Source: Ruegeria sp. PrR005 (lineage in GTDB: Bacteria; Pseudomonadota; Alphaproteobacteria; Rhodobacterales; Rhodobacteraceae). From it: a stretch of 64,000 bases of DNA. The notes below the pieces were generated by a model. It made no database searches. It was given only the letters and a program-made list of their open reading frames with translations, and was not told the DNA's origin. Each line of letters opens with the position of its first letter. Within the stretch, counting starts at the first letter, position 1. Position numbers and translations under genes: made by a program. Positions 1 through 8,534 of the stretch are shown one piece after another. The stretch is from the NCBI RefSeq assembly GCF_010500245.1, contig NZ_JAAGOX010000012.1, positions 1-64,000 of the forward strand. Reading direction: 5' to 3'.

Positions 1-557
1 CTTGTGCCGCTTGTTTGCCATTCTCTGTCCTCCGTTCCCTATACATAACGGTGGACCAATTCAGATGGGGCATTTCAGAACCGCGCCAAGGTATTGTTTT
101 TGTGCGCTCGTCTGGCCGACCGGACATCCGGACCGTTCGACCAGCCGGCATGGCAGGGCTTCGTCCTTCAAGGCCGCCATTCAGTAAGTGGGTCCTTCCG
201 ACGAAGATTTGATTGTCGCGGGTGGCGCGGAGCGCGGGCTTCGAGGAATCTTGGAATCCTCTATGAGACACCCGTTCAAAATCTCGATTACTCGGACAAA
301 ATCAGCCATGGCGTCCAACCAAAATCTCCCTTAAGAGATTGAATTAAAACACATGTCCAACCGGTCCGGGCTGTCCATGCGTTGAATTTCTTGTTGCGGG
401 AACGGGGGTACTCTGACCTCGCAACATACCGCAGCACGGTACCCTACCAAAATAAATATGAGCCCAGACTGATTGGACTGCCTGGACCCCACTCAGATTC
501 AAGGGAGAATTAATGCTACCTGATTGGACCAACGCTTGGACCATCGCCCCCTCCGTC
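1..557. other. non-coding or unassigned part of the integrated element
   Basis: No reading frame here has a convincing ribosome binding site or a recognisable protein. The short open frames overlap each other on both strands and look like chance. The stretch lies downstream of the primase gene, which ends at 558 on the minus strand. Base composition is mixed, without the GC-rich third positions of the host genes. I searched it by eye for the missing 3' half of tRNA-Gly or a copy of the tRNA-like sequence at 5803-5844 and found neither, so the far end of the element is probably outside the window. Confidence 0.5.
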
Positions 558-2771
558 CTAGCTGTTCCAGGAAATCTCTTCCTCGTTTCCACCCATGGCA
601 GAAAGAAAAGCTGAGCGACATTCTTTCAGATCCGGGAAACGGTACTTCCACGGCCGTTTGCCGTCTTCGCTGGGGCGATAAGAGGATACCCCGGCACACA
701 AGGTTTTGAGAGCCTCTCCGAACTCGGCCGGCCCCATGATCTCACCCTGATAACGGCGTTGTTGCATCCAGGCTTCGTATTCCCGGCGGAGATCCTCTTT
801 GCGCACAACTTGAGTAGTTTTCTCCCAAGGTTCGTCTTCAACATCAGATTCACCGTACGGCAAATCTCCCTCACACAAAACTTCATACCACCAGCGATCG
901 GTGCCACGAAGGCCTGAGAGTTTCTGCTCCATCAAACCTTTCGTTTGCGGAGGATTGCGGATTTCTACGCCTTCAGGAGTCTTCCAGCTTTCCAGGAATG
1001 CCAAGAACCCATTGAGGCCACCGTTCATGATCTGATCGTAGAGAGCATCGAAGTACTGCCGATCATTGCGGTGACACGGGGAAACCTCGAATACAGCATA
1101 TCGGCGCTCATCAGCGGTCGCCGGAACAGCCCAGGATTCATTCGTCGTGAATAAGAGCCTGCAGAAACTGTCGATTTGCACCGTGTCCACGTTTTTCCGC
1201 TCAAGAGGCATTTCGGGAGATGTGATCAAGGACTGCACAACCCCCTTGGATTCACGATGCCCTCCCCAGATAGCCTCTTCCACATGAATCAGGATCGCCG
1301 TCGCAAAAGCAGAGTTGAACCTGCCGGTCAGGCGCTCTGACGCCGGAACATGCGCGCAATGCTGGCGCCCAATAATCATCTTCATGATCTCTGCGACAGT
1401 ATCTTTCCCAACGCCTTTCTTGCCCTTCAATACAAGGGCTACACCAGGTTTTTGACCAGGGTTTTGGATGATGTCCGCAAGCCAGGAAAAAATATAGTCA
1501 GCATGTTTCTTGTTCCCAGCCGCTACAGTTTTCTCGATGTGCTGAACAATTAGCGAGCAATCCGCATCTGGATCTGGCTTTTGACCCCAACCAGTCCACA
1601 AATTCAGAGTATCTTGGGGGACTGAACCTTCGGGCTTGAACACCAATCCGCCCTCATATGTTCTACGCGCCGAGTGCATCATCCAGGCACTGCCCAGGGT
1701 GGTTCCGCCATGCTTGCGATTTGCGAACAATTCCCGAAAAGAGCTTGTGCCGATGAAGTCGATGTCTCCGTTCCGTCTGAACTCCGCAATCACGACCTTA
1801 CTGCCCATCCGAACCAGCGCGAAGCGGTCGTTCAGTTCGCGAATGCTTTTATGGATAGTCCCATCGGCAGCAACGGGATCATCGTCAAAGCCATCTTGGT
1901 CATCGTCGAACTCATCATCAATATCGTCATTCCAGCCATGCTTCTTAGCTTCAGCGTAAAGAGTAGCAACAGTAACCCCTCCCTCCATGTTCTCATCAAT
2001 CGAGACCCACATTTTTTCCACTTCAGTTGGGTCATACCCGGGATAGCCAGCGCACCAGCCTTGAATTATCTGCAACCCATCATCAGATCCGCCGAACCCC
2101 GCTTTGAATGCCATAATCACGCGCATCCATCTGTCGTAGTTCAGGTCATTCGGAATCCAGAACAACGCTTTTCTGGCTTTGCTCGGATTTCTCGAATGCA
2201 TTGCCGTGCTGTATTTTGCCGCAGCTTTGGGTTCGGGACGAAAAAGGCTCGGTAGCTTGGCGCTTAACAGTCTCGCACACCCCAAATCAGAGGAAACGCA
2301 TTCGTAAATGCCGGTATTGCTAACGGCACCGGGCGCAATAACGTATCCGCCCTCCGCGCGCACATCGATACCAGGAGCAATCTTGTCCTGGGAGTTTCTT
2401 ACGCCGTCTTGGTACTCATAGTAGAGATGGAGTCCACCGCTAGCAGTTTTGACAACGGCCCCAGCGTCCTCTTGGTGCAACCCGAGACGCTCGAACTCTT
2501 TTACGCCATTCTTTCCGTTCTTGACGTCCAGATCAATCACTACGAACCCACTTGCAGAACCGGTTACTAAGCCGGGGACTGCGTCAGGATATTGGACCCA
2601 GAGTTCACCAATTTCACCTGGGTCGATAGTCGCCCTGTTTTTCCACTTCACGTAAGGGCTCTTGTTTTCTGGATTGCAGGGAAACACTGGGCATCCTGCT
2701 TCGGCCGCTGAAAGAGCTGCCTTCAGGTTTTGGGACCGACGGTCCGTTGACTTCTGCGTTTTCTTGCTCAT
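558..2771 (-). CDS. primase-polymerase / helicase replication protein of a phage or satellite element
   Basis: About 737 aa. The N-terminal half is a bifunctional primase-polymerase domain: a DLD metal motif near residues 80-82 (VVIDLDV), GGLHLYY near 115, and AEGGYVIAPG near 140. A primase C-terminal-like region follows (DRWMRVIMAFKAG), then an acidic linker (DDEFDDDQDGFDDD). The C-terminal half is a D5/P4-like SF3-type ATPase with Walker A GKKGVGKDT near 450-458, a Walker-B-like ILIHVEEA and a TTN sensor followed by an RR pair. Such proteins initiate and unwind element DNA at its own origin. ATG at 2771 is preferred, and a GTG at 2807 would add 12 residues. Neither start has a strong Shine-Dalgarno. 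The codon use is AT-richer than the host genes. Confidence 0.85.
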   Translation of the reverse strand: MSKKTQKSTDRRSQNLKAALSAAEAGCPVFPCNPENKSPYVKWKNRATIDPGEIGELWVQYPDAVPGLVTGSASGFVVIDLDVKNGKNGVKEFERLGLHQEDAGAVVKTASGGLHLYYEYQDGVRNSQDKIAPGIDVRAEGGYVIAPGAVSNTGIYECVSSDLGCARLLSAKLPSLFRPEPKAAAKYSTAMHSRNPSKARKALFWIPNDLNYDRWMRVIMAFKAGFGGSDDGLQIIQGWCAGYPGYDPTEVEKMWVSIDENMEGGVTVATLYAEAKKHGWNDDIDDEFDDDQDGFDDDPVAADGTIHKSIRELNDRFALVRMGSKVVIAEFRRNGDIDFIGTSSFRELFANRKHGGTTLGSAWMMHSARRTYEGGLVFKPEGSVPQDTLNLWTGWGQKPDPDADCSLIVQHIEKTVAAGNKKHADYIFSWLADIIQNPGQKPGVALVLKGKKGVGKDTVAEIMKMIIGRQHCAHVPASERLTGRFNSAFATAILIHVEEAIWGGHRESKGVVQSLITSPEMPLERKNVDTVQIDSFCRLLFTTNESWAVPATADERRYAVFEVSPCHRNDRQYFDALYDQIMNGGLNGFLAFLESWKTPEGVEIRNPPQTKGLMEQKLSGLRGTDRWWYEVLCEGDLPYGESDVEDEPWEKTTQVVRKEDLRREYEAWMQQRRYQGEIMGPAEFGEALKTLCAGVSSYRPSEDGKRPWKYRFPDLKECRSAFLSAMGGNEEEISWNS

Positions 2772-2908
2772 GGCTCTGGTTTTTGGTTTAGAATCCGATG
2801 CAAGCACTCATTTTTACGAGGCGAGGCTTTGCGAGATATTGGTTTCAAGATTGTCGCGCGGAGAGCCGTCAACTCGTGATAAAATTCCACGCGTGAGGGC
2901 TCAATTCT

Positions 2909-3145
2909 TCACTCTAGAAAGTGATTGCAAACGATAAACCAGTGCGTATCTCCGTGCTCATCGTCCTCAAACTCCAAAGTTGCAACGACGCCTGCCCAAG
3001 GCTCATGGTTCTCTGAAAGTTTCTTACGATACTTGTCCTCAGTATTCGCAAAACTCTCGGCAAATTCCGGTTTGAACCCGGCATGAATTAGTTGATTGAG
3101 ACGCGCTTCGCGCATGGTTTTCCAAAAGCTCTCAGAGATTTTCAT
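2909..3145 (-). CDS. small hypothetical protein of the element (78 aa)
   Basis: Not recognised. It is a soluble, acidic 78-residue protein with the N-terminal stretch ISESFWKTMREARLNQLIHA and a His/Asp-rich C-terminal part (EFEDDEHGDTHWF). The start is supported by AAAAGGAT about nine bases upstream of the ATG. It lies between the primase gene and the AlpA-like regulator on the same strand, which suggests an element accessory gene. There is no signal peptide or membrane segment. The function is unknown. Confidence 0.6.
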   Translation of the reverse strand: MKISESFWKTMREARLNQLIHAGFKPEFAESFANTEDKYRKKLSENHEPWAGVVATLEFEDDEHGDTHWFIVCNHFLE

Positions 3146-3509
3146 CGGGTTTCATCCTTTTAGACGTTTTTCTTTGAAACACTGGCCACGAACAGACCAA
3201 AAGATGATCCAAACGAGGCGTATGTGGGTTGAGGTATTGAGGGTGTTATTCGCAGTTTGAGATGGGGTGGCGCTCTCGGCGAATGCGCGGCAAGCACACT
3301 TGGCCCAGAAGTAATGTCAATTCCGGAAAATAGTCTGTTTCTCGGGACAGTAGTCACCAGCTAATGTGACACGGCGGCTGCCTCGGAGCGCATGCCCTCC
3401 AAAAAAACCGACGCGTGCCAAGGCGCCTAGGCCGAAGACCAGACCCGTTCGCTCTCGCGTTTGCCCACCCGAGCCCGCACGTTCCGATATTCCGCGGATG
3501 GGGTTGAGG
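3146..3509. other. gap inside the element with no confident gene
   Basis: 364 bases between the 78-aa gene and the AlpA-like gene. Minus-strand frames here (3160-3357 and 3317-3559) and a plus-strand frame (3366-3644) lack good ribosome binding sites and recognisable sequence. The part from about 3360 to 3500 is clearly GC-richer than its flanks, so the element looks mosaic. It could hold a promoter for the primase operon, but no clear -35/-10 pair was seen. Confidence 0.4.
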
Positions 3510-3755
3510 CTATTGGGAAAAAACCATGTGGCTGTCGATCCACTCATCCAAGTCAACACGGCGGTAGACTACACATCCACTCATTCGGGCAAATTTTGGA
3601 CCATCTGCGCGACGCCCTTGCATGCGGAGCTTGGCGAGAGTTGACTCCGAAACGCCGCAATACTCTGCGGCTTGCTTCGGCCTCAGGTACTTTGCACCAT
3701 TCGATAAGTTTCGAGTGCTTTCATTATTCGGCAGCAGTCGATCATTTCCATCCAT
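3510..3755 (-). CDS. AlpA/excisionase-type helix-turn-helix protein
   Basis: 81 aa. Residues about 22-75 form a MerR/AlpA-like winged HTH: YLRPKQAAEYCGVSESTLAKL is the recognition-helix region, and the protein ends with VVYRRVDLDEWIDSHMV, the classic tail of this family. AlpA-type proteins of P4-like elements act as directionality factors or activators of integrase and excision genes. GGAG sits eight bases before the ATG. Its position between the integrase side and the replication gene matches P4/PICI-like satellites. It is DNA-binding by family; whether it drives excision here is inference. Confidence 0.8.
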   Translation of the reverse strand: MDGNDRLLPNNESTRNLSNGAKYLRPKQAAEYCGVSESTLAKLRMQGRRADGPKFARMSGCVVYRRVDLDEWIDSHMVFSQ

Positions 3756-3868
3756 TGCTTTGTCTCCATGTGTACGCTGAGAAGATCATGCAATGGAAAG
3801 GAATTGGGCTGCATACACCGAGCAGGCGCATGCAGCATGTACAGAAATATTCTATAACTTACAGACCT

Positions 3869-4516
3869 CTAGTCGAACAAGCTGTCAATCCAGTCAAACC
3901 GAATCTTGACGTAGAGTTCTTTCTTCTTTGGCTTGGTCAAGATGGATTGGATCGACCCTCGGCTCGTCAAATCTGTGTACGGTCCGAGCGCATGAAAAAT
4001 GATATCACTTGCGGCAAGGCCGTCACCTTCTTCATTCCGAGTAAGGTTTAGCTCATATCGATCTTCAAGAAGCTTTCCAACGTGCAGGATCATGTGATCA
4101 CGTGCCCACGTTCCAGGGTCAGGCTCCCCCCGAGCCCTCTTGGGCCGAACGAGAACACCTTTCACAATATTGACCGCTGCTTGCTTCAACTCCGCTGGCG
4201 GCTCAATCCAATGGTTGATATATCCAGATATCACTTCTGTAAGAAGTTCAAACGCCTGCTGATGTTTTTGCGCGCGACGAACCAACTCCTCACACGACTT
4301 TTTTGGAATTTCAATCAAGTCAGGATATTCAGTTGAATAATCGAGACCCAAAGCGTACCAGGTTTCGGTCCAGACAGGTCCGCTTTCAAAAACACCCGCA
4401 TGAGAGTATTTCGATATCTCGTCTTTTGCCACTTCCAAGGCTTCTTCAAAACCTAGCGCAATAATTTCATCGACAGATCTGACAGCCCAGCTTTCATTTT
4501 CCTGATCAAAGCTCAT
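3869..4516 (-). CDS. hypothetical protein of the element (215 aa)
   Basis: Not recognised. A soluble protein starting MSFDQENESWAVRSVDEI and ending VKIRFDWIDSLFD, rich in acidic and aromatic residues, with no membrane segment. ATG at 4516 is chosen because GGGGGAG lies about seven bases upstream. An in-frame start at 4606 would overlap the integrase stop by 4 bp but has no clear ribosome site. It lies directly downstream of the integrase on the same strand, so it may be co-transcribed. The function is unknown; element cargo or regulation are both possible. Confidence 0.6.
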   Translation of the reverse strand: MSFDQENESWAVRSVDEIIALGFEEALEVAKDEISKYSHAGVFESGPVWTETWYALGLDYSTEYPDLIEIPKKSCEELVRRAQKHQQAFELLTEVISGYINHWIEPPAELKQAAVNIVKGVLVRPKRARGEPDPGTWARDHMILHVGKLLEDRYELNLTRNEEGDGLAASDIIFHALGPYTDLTSRGSIQSILTKPKKKELYVKIRFDWIDSLFD

Positions 4517-4602
4517 GAATCTCCCCCCTCGCTGTGGTAATTGCACCGCGAGATCAATGAAACAAAGTGCCGAAAGTGTGGCGTTTTTTGGACACGCTTG
4601 GG

Positions 4603-5679
4603 TCATCTACTTGACCGAAATGACAACTCCTTGCATACGGTCTGCATCGCAGGCCGGAGCGCATCCAGACTAGGTTTCACATACCGCTGTCCAGTAATGG
4701 ACAAAGGCGTGTGGTTCAGCAAGCGGCCGACAACCTCTTCCAGAATTCCCGCCTCCATTGCGATGGTCGCGAAAGTCCGTCGATGCGCGTGCGGGCTCCA
4801 TTTCATCCGCTGCGGCGCGCTGAGGCGACCGTCCGTCCTTTTCGGTGATGGGAACACCCACTGCCGATGCAAACCTTTCATTGGTGCAAGGATTTCGTGA
4901 TGCAACTGCAGGATCGGCAGATCGAAGCTGCGTCCGTTTTTGGTCATTGGCAGATGGATACGGTCCTCGTGCACGTGCCTCCACTCCAAGGTCAATGCTT
5001 CGGTCTTTCTCAGCCCTGTGAAGAGCAGCAGCTCATAGAACACGGTATGAATCGGGTTGTGCAGCCCTTCGATCTCGTGCCGCCACTCCACCAGGTCGTC
5101 AATGATAGTCCCAGCTGGCTGCTCATCATACCACTCGATCGCCAAGGTCGGCGATTCCGGCAGATCGTGAACACGACGAGCATGGTTCCAGACCGTCCGA
5201 AAATACTTCAGAAGATGGTTAGCCGTCGAAGGGGTGGCAGCAAGAAACCTATGGCGCTCCACGACCATCGATTTGGTAATCTCATCGAGTGGCAGGCGCA
5301 GCCAATCCTTGAGATGAAGCTCGAACTGCTGACGCATAGTCAGCTTATGCGTATCTGATCGAAGCTTGGGTCGCGCCAAATAAGCTTCCATCGCCACTTG
5401 CAGGGTCGGAGCACCAATCTGGATTTGCTTTCCCGCACCCCTGCCCCATTCAAGCGCGAACCCGAGAGCGGTCTGTCGGGCCACCTCCGCTGTGATCACC
5501 GGATAACGCCCGATTAGCACCCTCCGTGTCTGACCACCGACATCCTTTTGATAGTACCACGTCTTGGCCTTCTTACCGACGAAGAGCACGAGGCCTCGGA
5601 CCTCGCTATCCCAGTGTTTGTCTGTACCCGATTTTGTCTGTGGAACCTTGCGGGCAAAGGTCTCAGTGAGTTTTGGCAT
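4603..5679 (-). CDS. tyrosine recombinase / integrase
   Basis: 358 aa, full length for a tRNA-targeting integrase. The catalytic set is complete: Arg224 (TGLRKTEAL), Lys247 (TKNGR), His297-x-x-Arg300 (HAHR), His323 (LLNHTPLSI) and the nucleophile Tyr333 (GQRYVKP). The N-terminal 90 residues hold an arm-binding DUF4102-like domain and the middle a core-binding SAM-like domain. It catalyses site-specific integration and excision of the element. Its 5' end is 124 bases from the truncated tRNA-Gly, the expected place for the attachment site. No Shine-Dalgarno is visible at the ATG. It is probably active, since no residue is missing. Confidence 0.93.
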   Translation of the reverse strand: MPKLTETFARKVPQTKSGTDKHWDSEVRGLVLFVGKKAKTWYYQKDVGGQTRRVLIGRYPVITAEVARQTALGFALEWGRGAGKQIQIGAPTLQVAMEAYLARPKLRSDTHKLTMRQQFELHLKDWLRLPLDEITKSMVVERHRFLAATPSTANHLLKYFRTVWNHARRVHDLPESPTLAIEWYDEQPAGTIIDDLVEWRHEIEGLHNPIHTVFYELLLFTGLRKTEALTLEWRHVHEDRIHLPMTKNGRSFDLPILQLHHEILAPMKGLHRQWVFPSPKRTDGRLSAPQRMKWSPHAHRRTFATIAMEAGILEEVVGRLLNHTPLSITGQRYVKPSLDALRPAMQTVCKELSFRSSR

Positions 5680-5802
5680 TTTGTCTGTTTTTTGTCGGTA
5701 TTAATCGGAAAACTGTGGAACCCATCGGAACACAGAAGAACGATATAAGTCAATAATAAGAATAGCTTGAAATCTAAGTGAAAGGATAGGAAAAGTATAT
5801 CA

Positions 5803-5844
5803 CTGGCTTGGAAGGCAAGGGTCTTACCATTACACAACGCCCGC
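5803..5844 (-). pseudogene. 5' half of tRNA-Gly(UCC); element/chromosome junction (att site)
   Basis: Read on the minus strand this starts with the acceptor 5' strand GCGGGCG, continues with a D-arm containing AATGGTA, then CTTGC, the anticodon loop CTTCCAA (anticodon UCC) and GCCAG. After that the sequence becomes AT-rich and there is no variable loop, T-arm or 3' acceptor strand. The two anticodon-stem strands CTTGC and GCCAG have one mismatch. This suggests that the strand after the loop comes from the element and that crossover occurred in the anticodon loop. The tRNA cannot function from this end. An intact copy could be rebuilt at the other end of the element. Confidence 0.75.
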
Positions 5845-6154
5845 TCGACGTTTGCCGGTAGTATTCCATTGATTTTCGGGCGTCAAGTTAGGAACGACAA
5901 CTCTCTGCCAGCTTCGAAAACAGCTGTATATCCTTGACCGAAAAGAGCCGGATTCAAAGCGTCAACCAACGCGTTTTTTAGCCCCAAGCCCTGCCCGAAG
6001 GTGCCAAACCGTCCCCTGCCCGCCTCGACCGGTTTCCTTCTGACGCCGCCTCGGAGTCAAGGGCCTGCCTTGCCGCACTCAAGCTGAATGTCTTGGCGCT
6101 TCCGTCCGGTTGGCAGGTCGACCACTTCTCGACTGTGCGTTCGAGCCTGTCGTG
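5845..6154. other. host intergenic region beside the att site
   Basis: 310 bases between the tRNA-Gly remnant and the metallophosphoesterase gene, which ends at 6155. On the minus strand this would be the promoter region of the tRNA-Gly gene and the downstream region of the 6155-10942 operon. No convincing open frame or hairpin with a T-tract was seen. The base composition returns to host-like GC here. Confidence 0.45.
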
Positions 6155-7090
6155 TCACTTGCCGACCAGATCCTTGCGAACAAGTCGTCCGATCGAGCGC
6201 GGAAGGTCGTCGAGCTCGACTGGTGTCAGGAAATCGGGAGACTGGTAGGCGGTCTCTTCAATGCTGCCATCCCCGGCGATCTCGACCAAAGAAAAGGCTT
6301 TGGGGGACGGTCGGTTCGCACCGATCAGCGCACGCGGGCCAGAGCCCAAGCAGGATTGCGAGACCATCAAGATGTCGTCCACAACACCCGGGTAATAGGC
6401 ATGGTGGTGTCCGCTCAGATACAGGTCCACGCCATGCCGCACCAGAAGCTCGTGCAACTTGGGGTCCCCTATCACGTCATCACGCCGCTTTTCCGCAAAT
6501 GGCCAGAGCGGCAGATGGCTGAACAGGACAACAGCCTTGTGTCGGCTGCTCTGGCGTTTCAGCAGATCGTCGAGCCAGTCGAACTGGTTGTCCGACAGGG
6601 CGCCGGTGGTGGTCACGTCCAGGGAAACCAGCAGCACGCCGCGCACTGACAGGGCATAACGAAAGGGGAAATCGGCCTTGTCCACAAATGTCAGGTCAGG
6701 CTCTCGGTCGCCCCAGACCCTGGCAAATATCGCCCGTTCGCCTTCGAACCCGCGATAGGCAGAGGCGTCGTGATTTCCCGGCGTGACGACAAAAGGAATG
6801 CCGGCCCTGGCCAAGGGATTTGTCACCGCGTCGTCGAACGCCGACCACATGGCGGCAACCTGGTCGGCCGAAAGATGCGGATTGACCTGTTGGCCCGCGA
6901 CCATATCGCCGGTGCTGATGACCAGATCGGGTTCAAGCGCGACGATGCGAGCGATCCCGTCGCGGACCGACTTGCTGTATTTGGTCGATCCGTAGCCGCC
7001 GTTCAGGTCCGAAATCACCGCGATCCTGAGCGGCTCTGCCCGGACGCCACCGGCAACGAGGCAGAGCACGAGCATCACAATCCGCAGCAT
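6155..7090 (-). CDS. exported calcineurin-like metallophosphoesterase
   Basis: 311 aa with an N-terminal signal peptide (MLRIVMLVLCLVAGGVRA). Metallophosphoesterase motifs are in order: ISDLN at 27-30 (usual DxH replaced by D-x-Asn), GD at 61-62, GNHD at 105-108, His192 (SHLP) and GHHH at 227-230. The family hydrolyses phosphomonoesters or phosphodiesters with two metal ions, here probably in the periplasm. It is the last gene of a five-gene minus-strand run and starts 1 bp after the stop of the kinase-like gene, so the two are translationally linked. The substrate is unknown. The Asn at the first metal ligand may change metal choice. Confidence 0.85.
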   Translation of the reverse strand: MLRIVMLVLCLVAGGVRAEPLRIAVISDLNGGYGSTKYSKSVRDGIARIVALEPDLVISTGDMVAGQQVNPHLSADQVAAMWSAFDDAVTNPLARAGIPFVVTPGNHDASAYRGFEGERAIFARVWGDREPDLTFVDKADFPFRYALSVRGVLLVSLDVTTTGALSDNQFDWLDDLLKRQSSRHKAVVLFSHLPLWPFAEKRRDDVIGDPKLHELLVRHGVDLYLSGHHHAYYPGVVDDILMVSQSCLGSGPRALIGANRPSPKAFSLVEIAGDGSIEETAYQSPDFLTPVELDDLPRSIGRLVRKDLVGK

Positions 7091-7091
7091 G

Positions 7092-8534
7092 TCAGCCTCC
7101 GGCGCAGTCCAGTTGAGCTCCGGTCACCTTGCCCGTGACAAAGAAAGTCTCCGGCTCCAGATCGAACAGCAACTCTCCGCGACGACAGGTTTCGGAGAGA
7201 ATGCCAAAGGCAAGAGCGGTGTTCTTTACGATCTGGGCGACTTGCCGGTCATCCAGCCCGAAGTTGTCGCGCACATAGGCCAGAAGCGGCCCTTGAGCGC
7301 CGAAATCCGCATCCAGCCTGGCCAGCTTGGCATAGGTCGTCGCAGGGAAGTGACGCAGCTTCTCCAGCATCCGGGTCGATTTGGTGAAATTGGCGTATTC
7401 CACCCGCCCGCCCGCATCGTTGTCGTTGAGGTGGGTTCGCTTGACCCGGATTGCCTGTTCCGGCGCCGTACCGCGATCCTTGCCATGATTGTCTGCCTTG
7501 TGACTGCGGACTTCGCCATTCTCGACCCACATCCAGCGCACCTTGTAGTCGATGTTTCCGATCCGGTCCTGCTGGCTGAAGATAAAGTCGAGCAGAACGA
7601 TATTGGCAATATCCGTCATCCAGTACGCAACCTGCCGCGGATCCACATCGGCCCCCATGTCGCGGCGGATCTGCTTGGTCTTGACCGCCTCGGCAATGCC
7701 CTCGGCAATTGCCTTGTCTATCGGGTGACCTGACCGCAGCGCCAGGAATGGGGCGGTTTCCTGAAAATCGAGGTTCTGCCCCTTGCCCCAACCTGACGCC
7801 CGTGTCCCGTTGACCTCGGTGCCATAGCGGGACCCGGGGCTGTCCAGCAAGGCGCCATACAGGGCCTTGCGGTCCGACGTGAAAAGCTCGTCCACGGGTT
7901 TGTAGACCGAGGGGGTCTGGTCGGCATCGACAAGCATGCGCCAGCCGGCATGGTTCATTCCAGACGAATGAGAGGTGCCAGACAAGGCCAGCCCCCGCGT
8001 TGCCACCTCGTCCAGATGCGTGATGCGGTCCATGCTGCGCCAGACAGCGGGAGGAACGCCGATGTCGGCCTCGAAATAGCGCGAGAGGTGGTAGTAGAGC
8101 AGTGGCGAGGGCGAGAAGGTGCCGCTGGTGCCCTTGGCATTCATGGTCGGCTTGAACTTGGCCAGGTCTTTGTGGGCCAACTGGGACGCGGACTTGCCTT
8201 CGGCACAGGCGTGACGTTCAAAACCCTGCCGGTCACCGGCATAGGGACCCTTGGAGATGTCGTATATCCTCATGCCGGGGCTCGTGCTCCAGGTTTTGGG
8301 ACAGAGCGCGACGGTCGCGGCATAGAAGTCGAGGGCGCAATAGGCCTCCTCGGCCTCCAGGTCGTGTTTTGAATAGACCGCGCCGGGCATCGGCGTGATG
8401 CGGACGCAGCGTTCGGTAACGCCGTTCGGGCTGGTGAACAGCGTCTCCTGGCCCTTTACCGCGTCCGAGGCCAATGCGGCGCCCGCGAACATCCCGGCGC
8501 AGACCAGCAGGGTGGGAAACAGGGCGCCACTCAT
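7092..8534 (-). CDS. exported protein with HipA/Fam20-like kinase motifs (unknown function)
   Basis: 480 aa with a signal peptide (LLVCAGMFAGAALA). I do not recognise a named family across the whole length. Residues 315-327 read LDFIFSQQDRIGN, which resembles the catalytic D-R-x-x-N loop of HipA/Fam20/CotH-type atypical kinases. NDND at 370-373 could be the second metal motif. A Cys-rich N-terminal part (Cys43, 66, 78, 110) fits an extracytoplasmic protein. It overlaps the upstream phosphatase-fold gene by 4 bp (ATGA) and is followed 1 bp later by a metallophosphoesterase, which supports a phosphoryl-transfer role. The kinase assignment is inference from motif and context only. Confidence 0.5.
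   Translation of the reverse strand: MSGALFPTLLVCAGMFAGAALASDAVKGQETLFTSPNGVTERCVRITPMPGAVYSKHDLEAEEAYCALDFYAATVALCPKTWSTSPGMRIYDISKGPYAGDRQGFERHACAEGKSASQLAHKDLAKFKPTMNAKGTSGTFSPSPLLYYHLSRYFEADIGVPPAVWRSMDRITHLDEVATRGLALSGTSHSSGMNHAGWRMLVDADQTPSVYKPVDELFTSDRKALYGALLDSPGSRYGTEVNGTRASGWGKGQNLDFQETAPFLALRSGHPIDKAIAEGIAEAVKTKQIRRDMGADVDPRQVAYWMTDIANIVLLDFIFSQQDRIGNIDYKVRWMWVENGEVRSHKADNHGKDRGTAPEQAIRVKRTHLNDNDAGGRVEYANFTKSTRMLEKLRHFPATTYAKLARLDADFGAQGPLLAYVRDNFGLDDRQVAQIVKNTALAFGILSETCRRGELLFDLEPETFFVTGKVTGAQLDCAGG

Noticed and set aside
1-557. Distal att site of the element in the first 557 bases
   Set aside because: I looked for the missing tRNA-Gly 3' half (T-arm and GCCCGC end) or a copy of the 5' half and found neither.
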